Assembly (NCBI GenBank): GCA_016617495.1
Contig: WYCU01000002.1
Coordinates: 62,001-126,000 of the forward strand
Direction of reading: 5' to 3'
DNA from: Azonexaceae bacterium s22
Lineage (GTDB): Bacteria > Pseudomonadota > Gammaproteobacteria > Burkholderiales > Rhodocyclaceae
DNA length: 64,000 nt
Both the position numbers and the translations under genes were made by a program. The notes under the pieces are model-generated. The model saw only the letters and a list, made by a program, of their open reading frames with translations, did no database searches and had not been told where the DNA came from. Below are positions 34,082-42,613 of this stretch, one piece after another (position 1 is the stretch's first letter; each line of letters begins with the position of its first letter).

Positions 34082-35089
34082 ATGAAGCCGGGTTCAGGAA
34101 TTCGACTGCTCGCAATGATAATCGGTATCGGCTTGGCATGCCCGGCCGCTGCACAATTCTGGGCGCGCGACCCCAATGCGCTGCCCTCGCCGACCAGCTT
34201 CTCCAACGATCTGGAACTGGGCGATCTCAAGCAGGCGCAAGCCTGGCTCGATGCCGGACTGCCGCCGGATTTCATGGGCAGCCGCATCGGCTCCGGGCTG
34301 ATGATCGGCGCCTGGGAAGGCAACATCGACATGATGCGCCTGTTCATCTCGCGCGGTGCGGACATCAACCGCGTCAATTCCAATGGCGAGACGGCGCTCA
34401 TCCTCGCCGCCTGGCGCGGCCATCTGGACGCCGTCAAATGGCTCATCGAGCGCGGCGCCCGGATCAACATGCCCAATCGCCAGTGGTCGCCCCTCCATTA
34501 CGCCGTCTTCGCCGGCCAACAGGAAGTCGCCAACCACCTGATGGCCGAAGGCGCCAATATCAACGCCCTGAGCCCTAATGGCTCCAGCGTCCTGATGATG
34601 GCCATCTACGAAGGCCGCGAAGACCTCGCCCGTCAGTTGATCGAAAAAGGGGCCGACCGCACCTATCGCAACGACTGGGGCGACGGCGCCCTCGAATGGT
34701 CCATGCGCTACAACCAGCTTGGTGTTGCCCGCCTGCTGACCGAGCCCGAAGAATTCAATGCCGTCGTCAGCCAGCCCAAGGAAACCTGGGGCACCCCGAC
34801 CCGCTCCATGCGCATGTCCAAAGAGCTGGAAGAATTGATGGAAATGCGCGAAAAACTGGTCGCACGCGGCGCCTCCACCGCCGCCATCGACCGCCGTATC
34901 GCCAGCGAACGCGTGCGCGTAATGCGCAGCGAACTCGACCGCCCCGGCACGCCCGCCCGCGCCACCGCCCTCGAAATCAGCGCCAGCCGTAAATCGCCGC
35001 AGCAGCAATCGGCGAGGATGGTTCAGGATGATGGGGGCAAGACGGGGAACGGGAAGGGCCGGGACAAGGCGGGCAAGGAGAAGAAATAA
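34082..35089 (+). CDS. Exported ankyrin-repeat protein
   Basis: 335 residues from ATG 34082 with GGAG upstream. Signal peptide (MKPGSGIRLLAMIIGIGLAC, cleavage after AAA). Four to five ankyrin repeats span about 40-200 (NSNGETALILAAWRGHLDAV, NRQWSPLHYAVFAGQQEVAN, SPNGSSVLMMAIYEGREDLA). The C-terminal part (about 230-335) is helical, charged and ends in a Lys/Gly tail. Probably periplasmic, a protein-protein interaction module. Divergent from the TonB-like gene (37 bp between starts). Confidence 0.88.
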   Translation: MKPGSGIRLLAMIIGIGLACPAAAQFWARDPNALPSPTSFSNDLELGDLKQAQAWLDAGLPPDFMGSRIGSGLMIGAWEGNIDMMRLFISRGADINRVNSNGETALILAAWRGHLDAVKWLIERGARINMPNRQWSPLHYAVFAGQQEVANHLMAEGANINALSPNGSSVLMMAIYEGREDLARQLIEKGADRTYRNDWGDGALEWSMRYNQLGVARLLTEPEEFNAVVSQPKETWGTPTRSMRMSKELEELMEMREKLVARGASTAAIDRRIASERVRVMRSELDRPGTPARATALEISASRKSPQQQSARMVQDDGGKTGNGKGRDKAGKEKK

Positions 35090-35174
35090 GGGAGGGGTAC
35101 CTTTGCGGTGAGCGGGGTTGGCGAGCGGCTGCTCGGGTTTTTGCCTCCGCGGCAGGCGTGGTTTGTTTCTTTAC

Positions 35175-35517
35175 CGCTGGTTTTCTTAGCTCCGCTGCGG
35201 GCGAGGATGGTGGGTTTGCGGCTGGTTTCCGCCGCTGACCGGCGGGCGTACTTTCTTTTGCTTCGCCAAAAGAAAGTAGCCAAAGAAAAGGCGACCCCAG
35301 GTTCTGCGCCCGGCTGCGCCGGGTACCCTGCGCTACTCGAGGGACCGGGCGGCTGGCTAAACTCGCCTTCGGCTCAAACAACGCCAGCCGAAATCCCCCG
35401 GCCCCTCTGCGTTGCTCGGCGCGACACATGGGGACCCGGAAAAACCCCGCAGCGTGACGGCAAGCGGCTGAAAAATAATTGTCGCGGTCGACCTGAAAAA
35501 CAGGGCAAAAACCAAAG
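35175..35517 (+). repeat. Long dispersed repeat, copy 1 (343 bp)
   Basis: Nearly identical to 35625-35967, offset exactly 450 bp. It contains a hairpin TACTTTCTTTTG / CAAAAGAAAGTA (35249-35278 region), a GC-rich central part and, near its right end, an inverted copy of the GTCGAC motif (35477-35492). I recall similar long repeats with the CTTTCTTTTG hairpin from other proteobacterial genomes (memory, not checked). Confidence 0.92.
35477..35492 (-). repeat. Dispersed GTCGAC motif inside repeat copy 1
   Basis: AATTGTCGCGGTCGAC, exact 16-mer on the reverse strand, followed (reverse strand, upstream) by the T-rich CCCTGTTTTTCAG box, as in the free-standing copies. Confidence 0.8.
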
Positions 35518-35624
35518 GCTTTCTGCAAACCAAGACCCCCAAAAGCTCTCCGTGAGCGTTTCGCCAGCGACGTTTCTCCGGGCCCTTTCTGTGGCGCCGC
35601 TGCGGGTGTGGAGGGTTGATTTGC

Positions 35625-35967
35625 CGCTGGTTTTCTTAGCTCCGCTGCGTGCGAGGATGGTGGGTTTGCGGCTGGTTTCCGCCGCTGACCGGCGGGCGTA
35701 CTTTCTTTTGCTTCGCCAAAAGAAAGTAGCCAAAGAAAAGGCGACCCCAGGTTGTGCGCCCGGCTGCGCCGGGTACCCTGCGCTACTCAAGGGGCCGGGC
35801 GGCTGGCTAAACTCGCCTTCGGCTCAAACAACGCCAGCCGACACCCCCCGGCCCCTCTGCGTTGCTCGGCGCGACACATGGGGACCCGGACAACCCCAGC
35901 AGCGTGACGGCAAGCGGCTGGAAATGAATTGTCGCGGTCAACCTGAAAAAACGGGCAAAAACCAAAG
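35625..35967 (+). repeat. Long dispersed repeat, copy 2 (343 bp)
   Basis: Second copy of 35175-35517 with scattered substitutions and the same internal order, including the hairpin near 35699-35728 and the terminal GTCGAC motif (35927-35942, one change: GTTGAC). Equal 450-bp spacing indicates a duplication unit that includes the 107-bp spacer. Confidence 0.92.
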
Positions 35968-36049
35968 TCCCTCCGCAGAGCAACCCACCAAAAACCAAAA
36001 TTTCTCTAGAAGCTTTTCGCCCGCGACGCCCTTCCGGGCCCCTTGCGAG

Positions 36050-36290
36050 GCGCTGAGCAGCGCAGGGCAACCGGGGGATTTCGGCTCGCATTGTTTGAGG
36101 CGAAGCCGAGTTCATGCGAGCCGCCCGGTTTCCCGAGCAGCGCAAGGTACCGGGCATTGCCCGGCGCCGACCCAGGGGTGCCTTTTTCTTTGGCTACTTT
36201 CTTTTGGGCAAACAAAAGAAAGTACGCCCGCGCGTCAGGCGCGGAAACCAGCGGTAACTGAACCAATCACGCTTGCCGGTCAGCGGCGGA
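36050..36290 (-). repeat. Inverted, diverged copy of the long repeat
   Basis: In reverse orientation it repeats the hairpin (ACTTTCTTTTG / CAAAAGAAAGT at 36203-36230), the GGCTCGCATTG...GAGC dyad near 36080-36120 and the CGGAAACCAGCGGTAA end. It is more diverged than copies 1 and 2 and lacks a clear GTCGAC motif. Confidence 0.75.
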
Positions 36291-36450
36291 AACCAGCGGT
36301 AAGCTAAAAGACCACACCTGTAGCGGCAGCACGGCAACCAACTGTGAATCAATAAACCACGCCCACCGGTCAGCGGCGGAAACCAGCCGTAAATCATCAA
36401 ACCACGCCCACAGCAAAAGCGCGGATTGCCGCTGTAAATCAATAGACCAC
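36230..36450 (+). repeat. Degenerate units of CGGTCAGCGGCGGAAACCAG
   Basis: Three clear units (36232, 36278, 36378 regions) share GTCAGCGGCGGAAACCAGC-GTAA and then an AT-rich AATCA..AAACCACGCC tail; further decayed units lie between them. The core also forms the edge of the long repeats (as GGTTTCCGCCGCTGACC). No gene supported. Confidence 0.7.
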
Positions 36451-36548
36451 GCCGGCCCGCAAAGGCAACGCCCGCCCGGCATGCAATGCCGATACCTTCG
36501 GCTTATTGCCAGCCATCGAACCCCAGCCCCTTCCGGCTGTTCCGGAAA

Positions 36549-37862
36549 TCAGTCCGTCAGCACCCGATCCCGGGTTTCCGGGAGAAAGATCACCCCGACA
36601 ATCGCGGCGACGATCAGCAGCGCGGTGGGGTACCAGAGTCCCGCCAGCGGGTCGGCGAAGCGTGTGCCGAGCCAGGTGACCATGAAGGGTGACATGCCGC
36701 CGATCCAGCCGGCGGCGAGGTTGTGCGGCAGGGCGACGGCGGTGTAGCGGGTGCGTGCGGGGAAGAGTTCCGGGAGGGTGGCGGTTTGCGGGCCGGTGAT
36801 GCAGGCGAGCGGGATGACGAGGGCGAGCAGGAGGAGGGCGACGGCGGTGGTGTCGGGCGTGGGGCCGCTGCCGAAGTGCTGCAGGCCGTGGAATACCGGC
36901 AGGATGGCGAGGCAGCCAAGTATCAGCCCGGCGAGGAGGACGGGACGCCGTCCGATGCGGTCGGAGAGCCAGCCGCAGAAGAGGGTGGCGGGGAAGAGGG
37001 CGAGGGTGGCGAGGGTGACCAGGCCGCCGGCGAGCGTGGGGGTCATGCCGACGGCGGTCTTGAGGAAGACGCCGGTGTAGACCTGTGCCGAGAAGAAGAG
37101 CAGCGAGCCGCCGGAGGAGATGCAAAAGAACAGCAGGGCCATGCGGCCGAGGGTGTGGCGGTCGCGGAAGCATTCGCGTAGTGGGGCTTTGGCGAGCGCG
37201 TTTTTTTCGCGCAGTTCGCGGAAGACCGGGGATTCGTGGAGGTTGAGGCGGCTGCGGATGGAGATGGCGAGCAGCACGGCGGAGAGGAGGAAGGGGATGC
37301 GCCAGCCCCAGGCCTGGAAGTCGGCTTCGCTGAGCCAGGCCTGGAGGGCGATGATCTGCAGCGTGGAGGCGAGCATGCCGAGCGGCCCCATGAGTTGCAG
37401 GACGCTGGTGTAGAGGCCGCGGCGGCCGGTGGGCGCATGTTCGGTGAGATAGACGGCGGCGCCGCCGATTTCACCGCCGACGGAGAGGCCTTGCAGCATG
37501 CGCAGGAGGACGAGCGCGGCCGGGGCGAAGAGGCCGGCCTGGGCGTAGGTGGGCAGCAGACCGACGAGTACGGTGGAGACGCCCATCAGGACGATGGTGG
37601 CGAGGAAGATGGTGCGCCGGCCATGGCGATCGCCCAGGGAGCCGAAAAGCGCCGCGCCGAGCGGCCGGACGATCATGCCGACGCCGAAGGTGGCGAGGCT
37701 GGCGAGCAGCGCCGCGACGGGGTCGTCGGCGGGGAAGAAGAGGACGCTGAAATGGACGGCCAGCGAGGCGAAGGTGAGGAAGTCGTACCATTCCAGGAAG
37801 GTGCCGAAGCAGGCGGCGACGACAACCTTGCGTTGAATGGTCGGGGTGCTTTCGGCAGTCAT
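36549..37862 (-). CDS. MFS transporter, metabolite:H+ symporter (MHS) type
   Basis: 437 residues from ATG 37862; the frame continues upstream but only into the dispersed repeat. Twelve membrane helices are evident. The MHS signature is clear: FGTFLEWYDFLTFASLAVHF in helix 1, GSLGDRHGRR in the loop 2-3, LLRMLQGLSVGGEIGGAAVYL in helix 4. Relatives (ShiA, KgtP, ProP) import organic acids or compatible solutes with protons. Lies 142 bp downstream of, and on the same strand as, a histidine kinase/response regulator pair that may control it. Start is uncertain as no ribosome-binding site is obvious. Confidence 0.88.
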   Translation of the reverse strand: MTAESTPTIQRKVVVAACFGTFLEWYDFLTFASLAVHFSVLFFPADDPVAALLASLATFGVGMIVRPLGAALFGSLGDRHGRRTIFLATIVLMGVSTVLVGLLPTYAQAGLFAPAALVLLRMLQGLSVGGEIGGAAVYLTEHAPTGRRGLYTSVLQLMGPLGMLASTLQIIALQAWLSEADFQAWGWRIPFLLSAVLLAISIRSRLNLHESPVFRELREKNALAKAPLRECFRDRHTLGRMALLFFCISSGGSLLFFSAQVYTGVFLKTAVGMTPTLAGGLVTLATLALFPATLFCGWLSDRIGRRPVLLAGLILGCLAILPVFHGLQHFGSGPTPDTTAVALLLLALVIPLACITGPQTATLPELFPARTRYTAVALPHNLAAGWIGGMSPFMVTWLGTRFADPLAGLWYPTALLIVAAIVGVIFLPETRDRVLTD

Positions 37863-37970
37863 GGGCGGTTCGCGAGGCGGTGCGGGAAGCGGTTCAGGGC
37901 GCAATGCGCGGGGCATTGCCGGGGCGACATTATCGCCGGATGGGCGGGCTTCACCAATCGGCGATGATTT

Positions 37971-38002
37971 TGGGCCGTTTTTTGCAGTCGACCGCGACAA
38001 TC
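37971..38002 (+). repeat. Dispersed GTCGAC motif after the FixJ-like regulator
   Basis: GGGCCGTTTTTTGCA followed by GTCGACCGCGACAATC (37987-38002), ending 3 bp before the regulator's stop codon on the reverse strand. Confidence 0.8.
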
Positions 38003-38004
38003 GC

Positions 38005-38613
38005 CTAATCGAGCTTCATCACCGCCTTGACCAGTTCGGCCAGGGTGCGCACGCCCATTTTTTCCATGACCCGCGCGCGGTGGGCTTCGACGGTTTTCAT
38101 GCTGATGTCCAGTTCGTCGGCGATCTGCTTGTTGAGTTTGCCGGCAACGACAAGGGTCATGACTTCGCGCTCCCGCTGGGTGAGTTGTTCGACGCGGTGG
38201 GCGATGGCGTCGTGCTGGCGGTCCTGGTCGCTGCGCTGGCGGTCGAGTTCAAGCGCGCGGTGGATGCGCTGGAGGAGATCTTCGTTGTTGAAGGGCTTTT
38301 CGATGAAATCGCAGGCGCCGCGCTGGAGGGCGGATACGGCCATGGGCACGTCGCCGTGGCCGGTGACGAATATGATCGGCAGGCGCGAGCCGAGGGCTTC
38401 CAGGCGTTCGTGCAATTCCAGCCCGCTCATTTGCGGCATGCGCACGTCGAGGACGATGCAGCCGCGCATGGCTGGGTGGCGGCGGGCGAGAAAGCTTTCC
38501 GCGGATTCGTAACAGGCCACGGCATAGCCTTCGCCTTCGAGCAGCCAGGTCATGGAGTCGCGCATGGCTTCGTCGTCATCGACGACATGGATGATCTGCT
38601 CGGCTTCATTCAT
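38005..38613 (-). CDS. FixJ-family response regulator (receiver + LuxR HTH)
   Basis: 202 residues from ATG 38613 (another ATG three codons upstream). Receiver domain with VDDDE, phospho-acceptor in CIVLDVRMPQMSG (about 55) and EKPFNNEDL Lys near 105, followed by a LuxR/GerE HTH (about 135-200: LTQREREVMTLVVAGKLNKQ, ADELDISMKTVEAHRARVMEK). Overlaps the end of the histidine kinase by 8 bp and is its cognate regulator. The FixJ/TtrR/DctR type often activates transport or respiratory genes; the adjacent MFS gene is a candidate target. Confidence 0.93.
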   Translation of the reverse strand: MNEAEQIIHVVDDDEAMRDSMTWLLEGEGYAVACYESAESFLARRHPAMRGCIVLDVRMPQMSGLELHERLEALGSRLPIIFVTGHGDVPMAVSALQRGACDFIEKPFNNEDLLQRIHRALELDRQRSDQDRQHDAIAHRVEQLTQREREVMTLVVAGKLNKQIADELDISMKTVEAHRARVMEKMGVRTLAELVKAVMKLD

Positions 38614-40996
38614 GGTCGGCATCCTCAATCGGAACGGTGAAACGGAAGATGGTACCGCCTTCCCGGCGGGCTTCAACCCACAGGCGGCCTTGATGGAATT
38701 CGATGATCGAGCGGCAGATGGGCAAACCGATCCCCATGCCTTCCGGCTTGGTGGTGTAGAAGGGCGCGAAAATCTTGTCGATTTCCTCTTCCGGCAGGCC
38801 ATGGCCCTGGTCGGCGATTTCCACCTGCACCTGGCGGGTGTCCAGCAGCCGCGCGGCGACAGTCAGGCGTCGCCGTTCGATGGGCGTATCCTGCATTGCT
38901 TCGATGCCGTTCTTGATGAGGTTGAGCAGCACCTGCTCGATCATGATGCGGTCGACGAGGATGTTGGGCAGGCCCTCGGGCAGATCGACCACGATCTGGG
39001 TGCTGGCGCGCTGCGCCTGAATGTCGGCGAAAGCGCGCGCTTCCTCGATCAGCTCGGCCAGCGCCACCGGCTGACGGTTGGGGTCGCTCTTCTTCACCAT
39101 GTCGCGCATGCGGCGGATGATCTTGCCGGCGCGCTCGGCCTGGTCGCCGGCTTTCTGCATGGCCGCCAGGAGGTCTTCCAGACGGTAGTTGCCGGCCTGC
39201 ATGCGCTTGATGCAGCCGGCGGTGTAGTTGGCGATGGCCGAGAGCGGCTGGTTCAGTTCGTGCGCCAGCGAGGAGGCCATTTCACCCATGGTGATGAGGC
39301 GCGAGGTCTGTTCCAGCCGCTTTTGCTGCTGCTGATTGACCTCGTCGATGTGCTTGCGGTCGGTGATGTCGGCGGCGAGCTGGACGCGCACGGTGCGCCC
39401 GTCCACCCAGCGGATGGCGCGTTCGTGCAGGTGATACCAGTGGCCGGTGAGGGTGTGCTGCACTTCGCCATCGAACAATTCCGCGGGCAGCTCGCTGGCC
39501 GCCAGCGATTCCGGCTGCTGCGCCAAGGCTTCCGGCGGCGGGCGGCAGGCGGCGGTGACCAGCGCCGAATCGCGGCCGACGGTGTCGAAGCCGAAAATGT
39601 ACTGGAACGCCCGGTTGGCAAAGAGGATTTCGCCCGTGCGCGCATCGGCCACATGCACGGCGGTGTCGAGACCGTCGATGACGGTGACGAAACGTTCGTG
39701 CGCCTGTTCAAGCTCGACCCGGGCCCGCTTGGGCTCGGTGATGTCGTTCATCGACGCGATCCAGCCCTGTTGCTTGCCGGCGGCGTCGATCAGCGGGGAA
39801 AAGTAGAGGCGCACGTCGAAACGTTCGCCGGTCTTGCGCATGATGCGCATCTCGAAACCCGCCGCCGGGGCGCGCCCCGCCAATGCAAGATCGATGTTGT
39901 TCTGGAGGCGCTCGAACTCTTCCGGCGGCCAGTAGGGATAGGGCGGCGCGACGCCGATCAGTTCGCTTTCGGAAAACCCGGTCATGCGGCAGAAGGCGGC
40001 GTTCACGAAGGTGATGCGGCCTTCCTGGTCGATGGCGCGCAGGCCGGTGACCAGCGAGTTGGACATGGCCTGGCGGAAGGCATAGGCCGCGCGTAACTGT
40101 TCTTCGGTATCGGCCCGGCGCAAGGCATGGCGGCGCAGTTGCAGCAGCGTGGCGGAAACGATGATGGTCAGGATGGCGATGAGGACGGCCGGCAGGTAAG
40201 GTAGCCAGGCGCCGCCGCCACGATAGGCGACGATGTTGAGGCCGAGGCGGTTGCCCGGCAGGTCGAGACTGATGCGCCCAGAGAGTTGGCGATCCGTGGG
40301 GCGCACCGAGGAATTGCTGAAGATTTCCCGCTGGTCGGCATCGAACACGCTCAGGCTGTAGCGCGTGGTGAAGGAGCCAGGGAGCGTTACGCGCAGCAGG
40401 GTTTCCAGCGATTGCAGGGCGATGAAGGCGCCGATGTCGCTGCTGCCGCGCTGTACCGGCAGGATGAGATCGTTCGTCGGCCGCTTGTAGGCGTCGGGGT
40501 AATCCGGGGAGAACAGGGTGCGACGGGTGCGCAGGGCCTCCTGCAGGGCATTCATGCGAATGCCGGTGATCTGCTCGCCGACGAAGGTGGCCGTCGCCTC
40601 GTTCGGGGCCACCCACTCCACCTTGCCGTCAATATCCACCCAGATGATCGCCGAAAGCTCCGGGTTGTCGCGCACGTAACGGCTGGCCTTCACCTGGAAA
40701 GCCTCGTAGGTGAGCTGGCGGAATTCCTGCTCGCGCCCGAGTTCGGTGAGGAAATCCTGATGCGCGTGCAGGCGGGCCTCAATGGTCCGCTCCGCCCAGT
40801 GCATGTCGCCCTCCAGCGCCGACATGGCCGTATCCTGTTCCCGCCACTGCAGGAGCGCGGTCACCACCAGCATGGCCAGCGCAAAAATGCCGATGGCGGC
40901 GTAGGGGGCGTACCAGAGCCAGGTTTGCTTGGGTTGGCGGGGCGGAGGACGGATGAGCATGGTTTGATTCTTGGCCGCGACCGGCGGCGAGACCAT
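38606..40996 (-). CDS. PAS-domain sensor histidine kinase
   Basis: 796 residues from ATG 40996 (AGGG upstream); ATG 40960 twelve codons in is the alternative. Two membrane helices (about 28-50 and 275-297) bracket a periplasmic CHASE-like sensor of about 225 residues. Two PAS domains follow (about 325-440 and 450-570), then HisKA (His in SLAHELNQPLSAIANYTAGC) and HATPase_c (NLIKNGIEAM, DQGHGLPEEEI, GMGIGLPICRSII). The layout matches DctB/FixL-type kinases. It starts 11 bp after lrgB, so it may be part of an lrgA-lrgB-kinase-regulator transcript. Confidence 0.92.
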   Translation of the reverse strand: MVSPPVAAKNQTMLIRPPPRQPKQTWLWYAPYAAIGIFALAMLVVTALLQWREQDTAMSALEGDMHWAERTIEARLHAHQDFLTELGREQEFRQLTYEAFQVKASRYVRDNPELSAIIWVDIDGKVEWVAPNEATATFVGEQITGIRMNALQEALRTRRTLFSPDYPDAYKRPTNDLILPVQRGSSDIGAFIALQSLETLLRVTLPGSFTTRYSLSVFDADQREIFSNSSVRPTDRQLSGRISLDLPGNRLGLNIVAYRGGGAWLPYLPAVLIAILTIIVSATLLQLRRHALRRADTEEQLRAAYAFRQAMSNSLVTGLRAIDQEGRITFVNAAFCRMTGFSESELIGVAPPYPYWPPEEFERLQNNIDLALAGRAPAAGFEMRIMRKTGERFDVRLYFSPLIDAAGKQQGWIASMNDITEPKRARVELEQAHERFVTVIDGLDTAVHVADARTGEILFANRAFQYIFGFDTVGRDSALVTAACRPPPEALAQQPESLAASELPAELFDGEVQHTLTGHWYHLHERAIRWVDGRTVRVQLAADITDRKHIDEVNQQQQKRLEQTSRLITMGEMASSLAHELNQPLSAIANYTAGCIKRMQAGNYRLEDLLAAMQKAGDQAERAGKIIRRMRDMVKKSDPNRQPVALAELIEEARAFADIQAQRASTQIVVDLPEGLPNILVDRIMIEQVLLNLIKNGIEAMQDTPIERRRLTVAARLLDTRQVQVEIADQGHGLPEEEIDKIFAPFYTTKPEGMGIGLPICRSIIEFHQGRLWVEARREGGTIFRFTVPIEDADHE

Positions 40997-41007
40997 TAGT
41001 AGATACC

Positions 41008-41727
41008 CTAATGCAGCCAGGCCATGACCAGCGGTAACAACAAGGCCGTCAATGCGCCATTGAGCCCCATCGCCAGTGCCGCAAAGGCGCCGGCCTGCTC
41101 GCTCACCTGAAAGGCGCGGGCCGTGCCGATGCCGTGCGAAGCCACGCCGATGGCGAAGCCGCGAATGGCCGGATCGCGCAGCTTCATGGCATCGAAGACA
41201 TGGCGCGCTCCGACGGCGCCGAGAATGCCGGTGACGATCACCAGCACGGCAGTCAGCGAGGGAATGCCGCCGATGCGTTCGGCAATGCCCATGGCGATGG
41301 GCGTGGTCACCGACTTCGGCGCCAAGGAACGTTGCACCGGCTCGCTGGCGCCGAAAACGGCAGCGATGGCCACGGCCGACAGCGCGGCGGTCAGGCTGCC
41401 CGCCACCAGCCCGGCGATCACCGGCCAGAGCATCGAGCGCACGCGGCGCAAGTGCTGGTAGAGCGGCACGGCCAACGCCACCGTGGCCGGGCCGAGCAGG
41501 AAATGCACGAATTGGGCGCCGGCGAAGTAGGTTTCGTAAGTTGTCGCGGTCAACGTTAAAAAAAGCACCAAAATGACCACGGCAATCAACACCGGATTGG
41601 CCAGCGGGTTCATCCCGGAACGGCGGTAGAGCCAGAATGCGGCTTGATAGGCAAGCAGGGTCACGGTCAGGCCGAGCAGCGGCGAGGCCGAAAGATAGAC
41701 CCAGATTTCGTTGAATTGCGGATTCAC
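41008..41727 (-). CDS. lrgB: LrgB/CidB family membrane protein
   Basis: 239 residues, polytopic, with the conserved LrgB features NPVLIAVVILVLFL, YFAGAQFVHFLLGPATVALA, SVTTPIAMGIAERIGGIPSL and FAIGVASHGIGTARAF. LrgB works with LrgA; proposed roles are holin/antiholin-like control of cell lysis and, in other species, pyruvate or glycolate export. Overlaps lrgA by ATGA. A one-to-two mismatch GTCGAC motif with T-run (41541-41560) falls inside the gene without changing the family's spacing, so it is likely fortuitous. Confidence 0.92.
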   Translation of the reverse strand: MNPQFNEIWVYLSASPLLGLTVTLLAYQAAFWLYRRSGMNPLANPVLIAVVILVLFLTLTATTYETYFAGAQFVHFLLGPATVALAVPLYQHLRRVRSMLWPVIAGLVAGSLTAALSAVAIAAVFGASEPVQRSLAPKSVTTPIAMGIAERIGGIPSLTAVLVIVTGILGAVGARHVFDAMKLRDPAIRGFAIGVASHGIGTARAFQVSEQAGAFAALAMGLNGALTALLLPLVMAWLH

Positions 41728-42083
41728 GATGCTTCCTCACCGGCCGGGAGGCGGCGCTGACACAAGCGCATGACGCCCGCCGTGACAACCAGCGTGGCCA
41801 GGGTGCTGACCACCAGCGACACCAGCAGCGGCAACCATTCGTCGGCCACGCGATGCAGGTGGATCATGATGCCCGTGCCGGCGGGCACGAAGAGCAAGGA
41901 AAGATGCTGCAGCAGGCCCGAACTCGTGCTTTGCAGGGACTCATCCGGCCCGCCCCGCAGCAACAGGGTGACGAACAGGAAAAGCATGCCGAGCACCGGC
42001 CCCGGCACGGGCAGATTCAGGCCGCGGGCGAGCACTTCGCCGGCAAGCTGAAAGACGAGCAATTGGGTCAGGGCGGAAAGCAT
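41724..42083 (-). CDS. lrgA: LrgA/CidA family membrane protein
   Basis: 119 residues, four hydrophobic helices, with LPVPGPVLGMLFLFVTLLL and LSLLFVPAGTGIMIH, the LrgA/CidA signature. Holin-like inner-membrane partner of LrgB. First gene of the pair, and probably of the four-gene run lrgA-lrgB-kinase-regulator. Confidence 0.93.
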   Translation of the reverse strand: MLSALTQLLVFQLAGEVLARGLNLPVPGPVLGMLFLFVTLLLRGGPDESLQSTSSGLLQHLSLLFVPAGTGIMIHLHRVADEWLPLLVSLVVSTLATLVVTAGVMRLCQRRLPAGEEAS

Positions 42084-42214
42084 GGCGCAAGCCTCGGAGA
42101 CAGAGGCTTGCAGTCTATTGTGGATGCTGGGTAAGCAATAGAGGCAAAACTATCCAATGATCTCCTACAAAAAGTAGAAGATCGTTGACCCCGCTCCGGC
42201 GGCAAGCGCCATGC

Positions 42215-42415
42215 TCAAGGCTGGTGCAGATCGTCGTCCCTTTTGTTCGGCGCGGGTACGCTCGGGGCGCCGATGGTTACGCCGATCATCAGGATCTGCA
42301 TCGCGCCAAGCGTGACACCGAACACCTCGAAGCTTTCGGTGCCGATGCCCAGCATCGCGGGCAAAACCAACAAACCACACGCAAGAAATTCCGTCAGTTT
42401 GGTCCAGGTATCCAT
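42215..42415 (-). CDS. Small inner-membrane protein (hypothetical)
   Basis: 66 residues from ATG 42415 with AGGAG 6 nt upstream; the longer frame upstream runs into the dispersed repeat and is not real coding. Two hydrophobic stretches (about 9-24 and 30-50) form a helical hairpin, and the C-terminus is polar (NKRDDDLHQP). No family recognised. Stands alone between lrgA and aceB. Confidence 0.65.
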   Translation of the reverse strand: MDTWTKLTEFLACGLLVLPAMLGIGTESFEVFGVTLGAMQILMIGVTIGAPSVPAPNKRDDDLHQP

Positions 42416-42513
42416 GCTGTTTCTCCTGTTGCATTGCCGACAAATTATGGTGTTGTGATTTGTGCGGTGCACAAAACGTGCCGGTTGGCAGCAGGAATAC
42501 GCGGGTTCCGGTT

Positions 42514-42546
42514 TTGGCCGTTTTTTCAGGGTCGACCGCGACAATC
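42514..42546 (+). repeat. Dispersed GTCGAC motif near the aceB terminator
   Basis: TTTTGGCCGTTTTTTCAG followed by GTCGACCGCGACAATC (42531-42546). Intergenic, 11 bp before the aceB terminator. Confidence 0.8.
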
Positions 42547-42556
42547 GCTGTAAACG

Positions 42557-42586
42557 AAAAAAAGCGCCGGGTTGCCCCGGCGCTTT
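42557..42586 (-). terminator. Terminator of aceB
   Basis: On the reverse strand AAAGCGCCGGG / CCCGGCGCTTT with a short loop, followed by a run of T. Confidence 0.92.
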
Positions 42587-42613
42587 CGCTTGTCTCTCTC
42601 CAACTTGTATTTT

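Larger units (their letters stand above)
35090..36548. other. Gene-free repeat block
   Basis: About 1.46 kb with no supported gene. ORFs on both strands exist only because the repeats are GC-rich; they have no conserved domain and are reused from copy to copy. The block holds two 343-bp direct repeats, an inverted diverged copy and a run of degenerate 50-bp-like units, described separately. Confidence 0.8.

Noticed and set aside
35108-36307. 399-codon ORF across the repeat block
   Set aside because: It is internally duplicated because of the 343-bp repeats and has no conserved domain; similar spurious ORFs arise wherever this repeat occurs.
36439-37173. 244-codon ORF rich in Arg/Pro/His overlapping the MFS gene
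   Set aside because: Composition typical of an alternate frame of GC-rich coding DNA; the MFS frame has clear family motifs.
38552-40096. Forward ORF of 514 codons opposite the PAS kinase
   Set aside because: Antisense shadow of the kinase, whose PAS, HisKA and HATPase motifs are unambiguous.
41541-41554. GTCGAC motif match inside lrgB
   Set aside because: The family alignment has no extra residues at this point; the match includes a change and probably reflects coding constraint.
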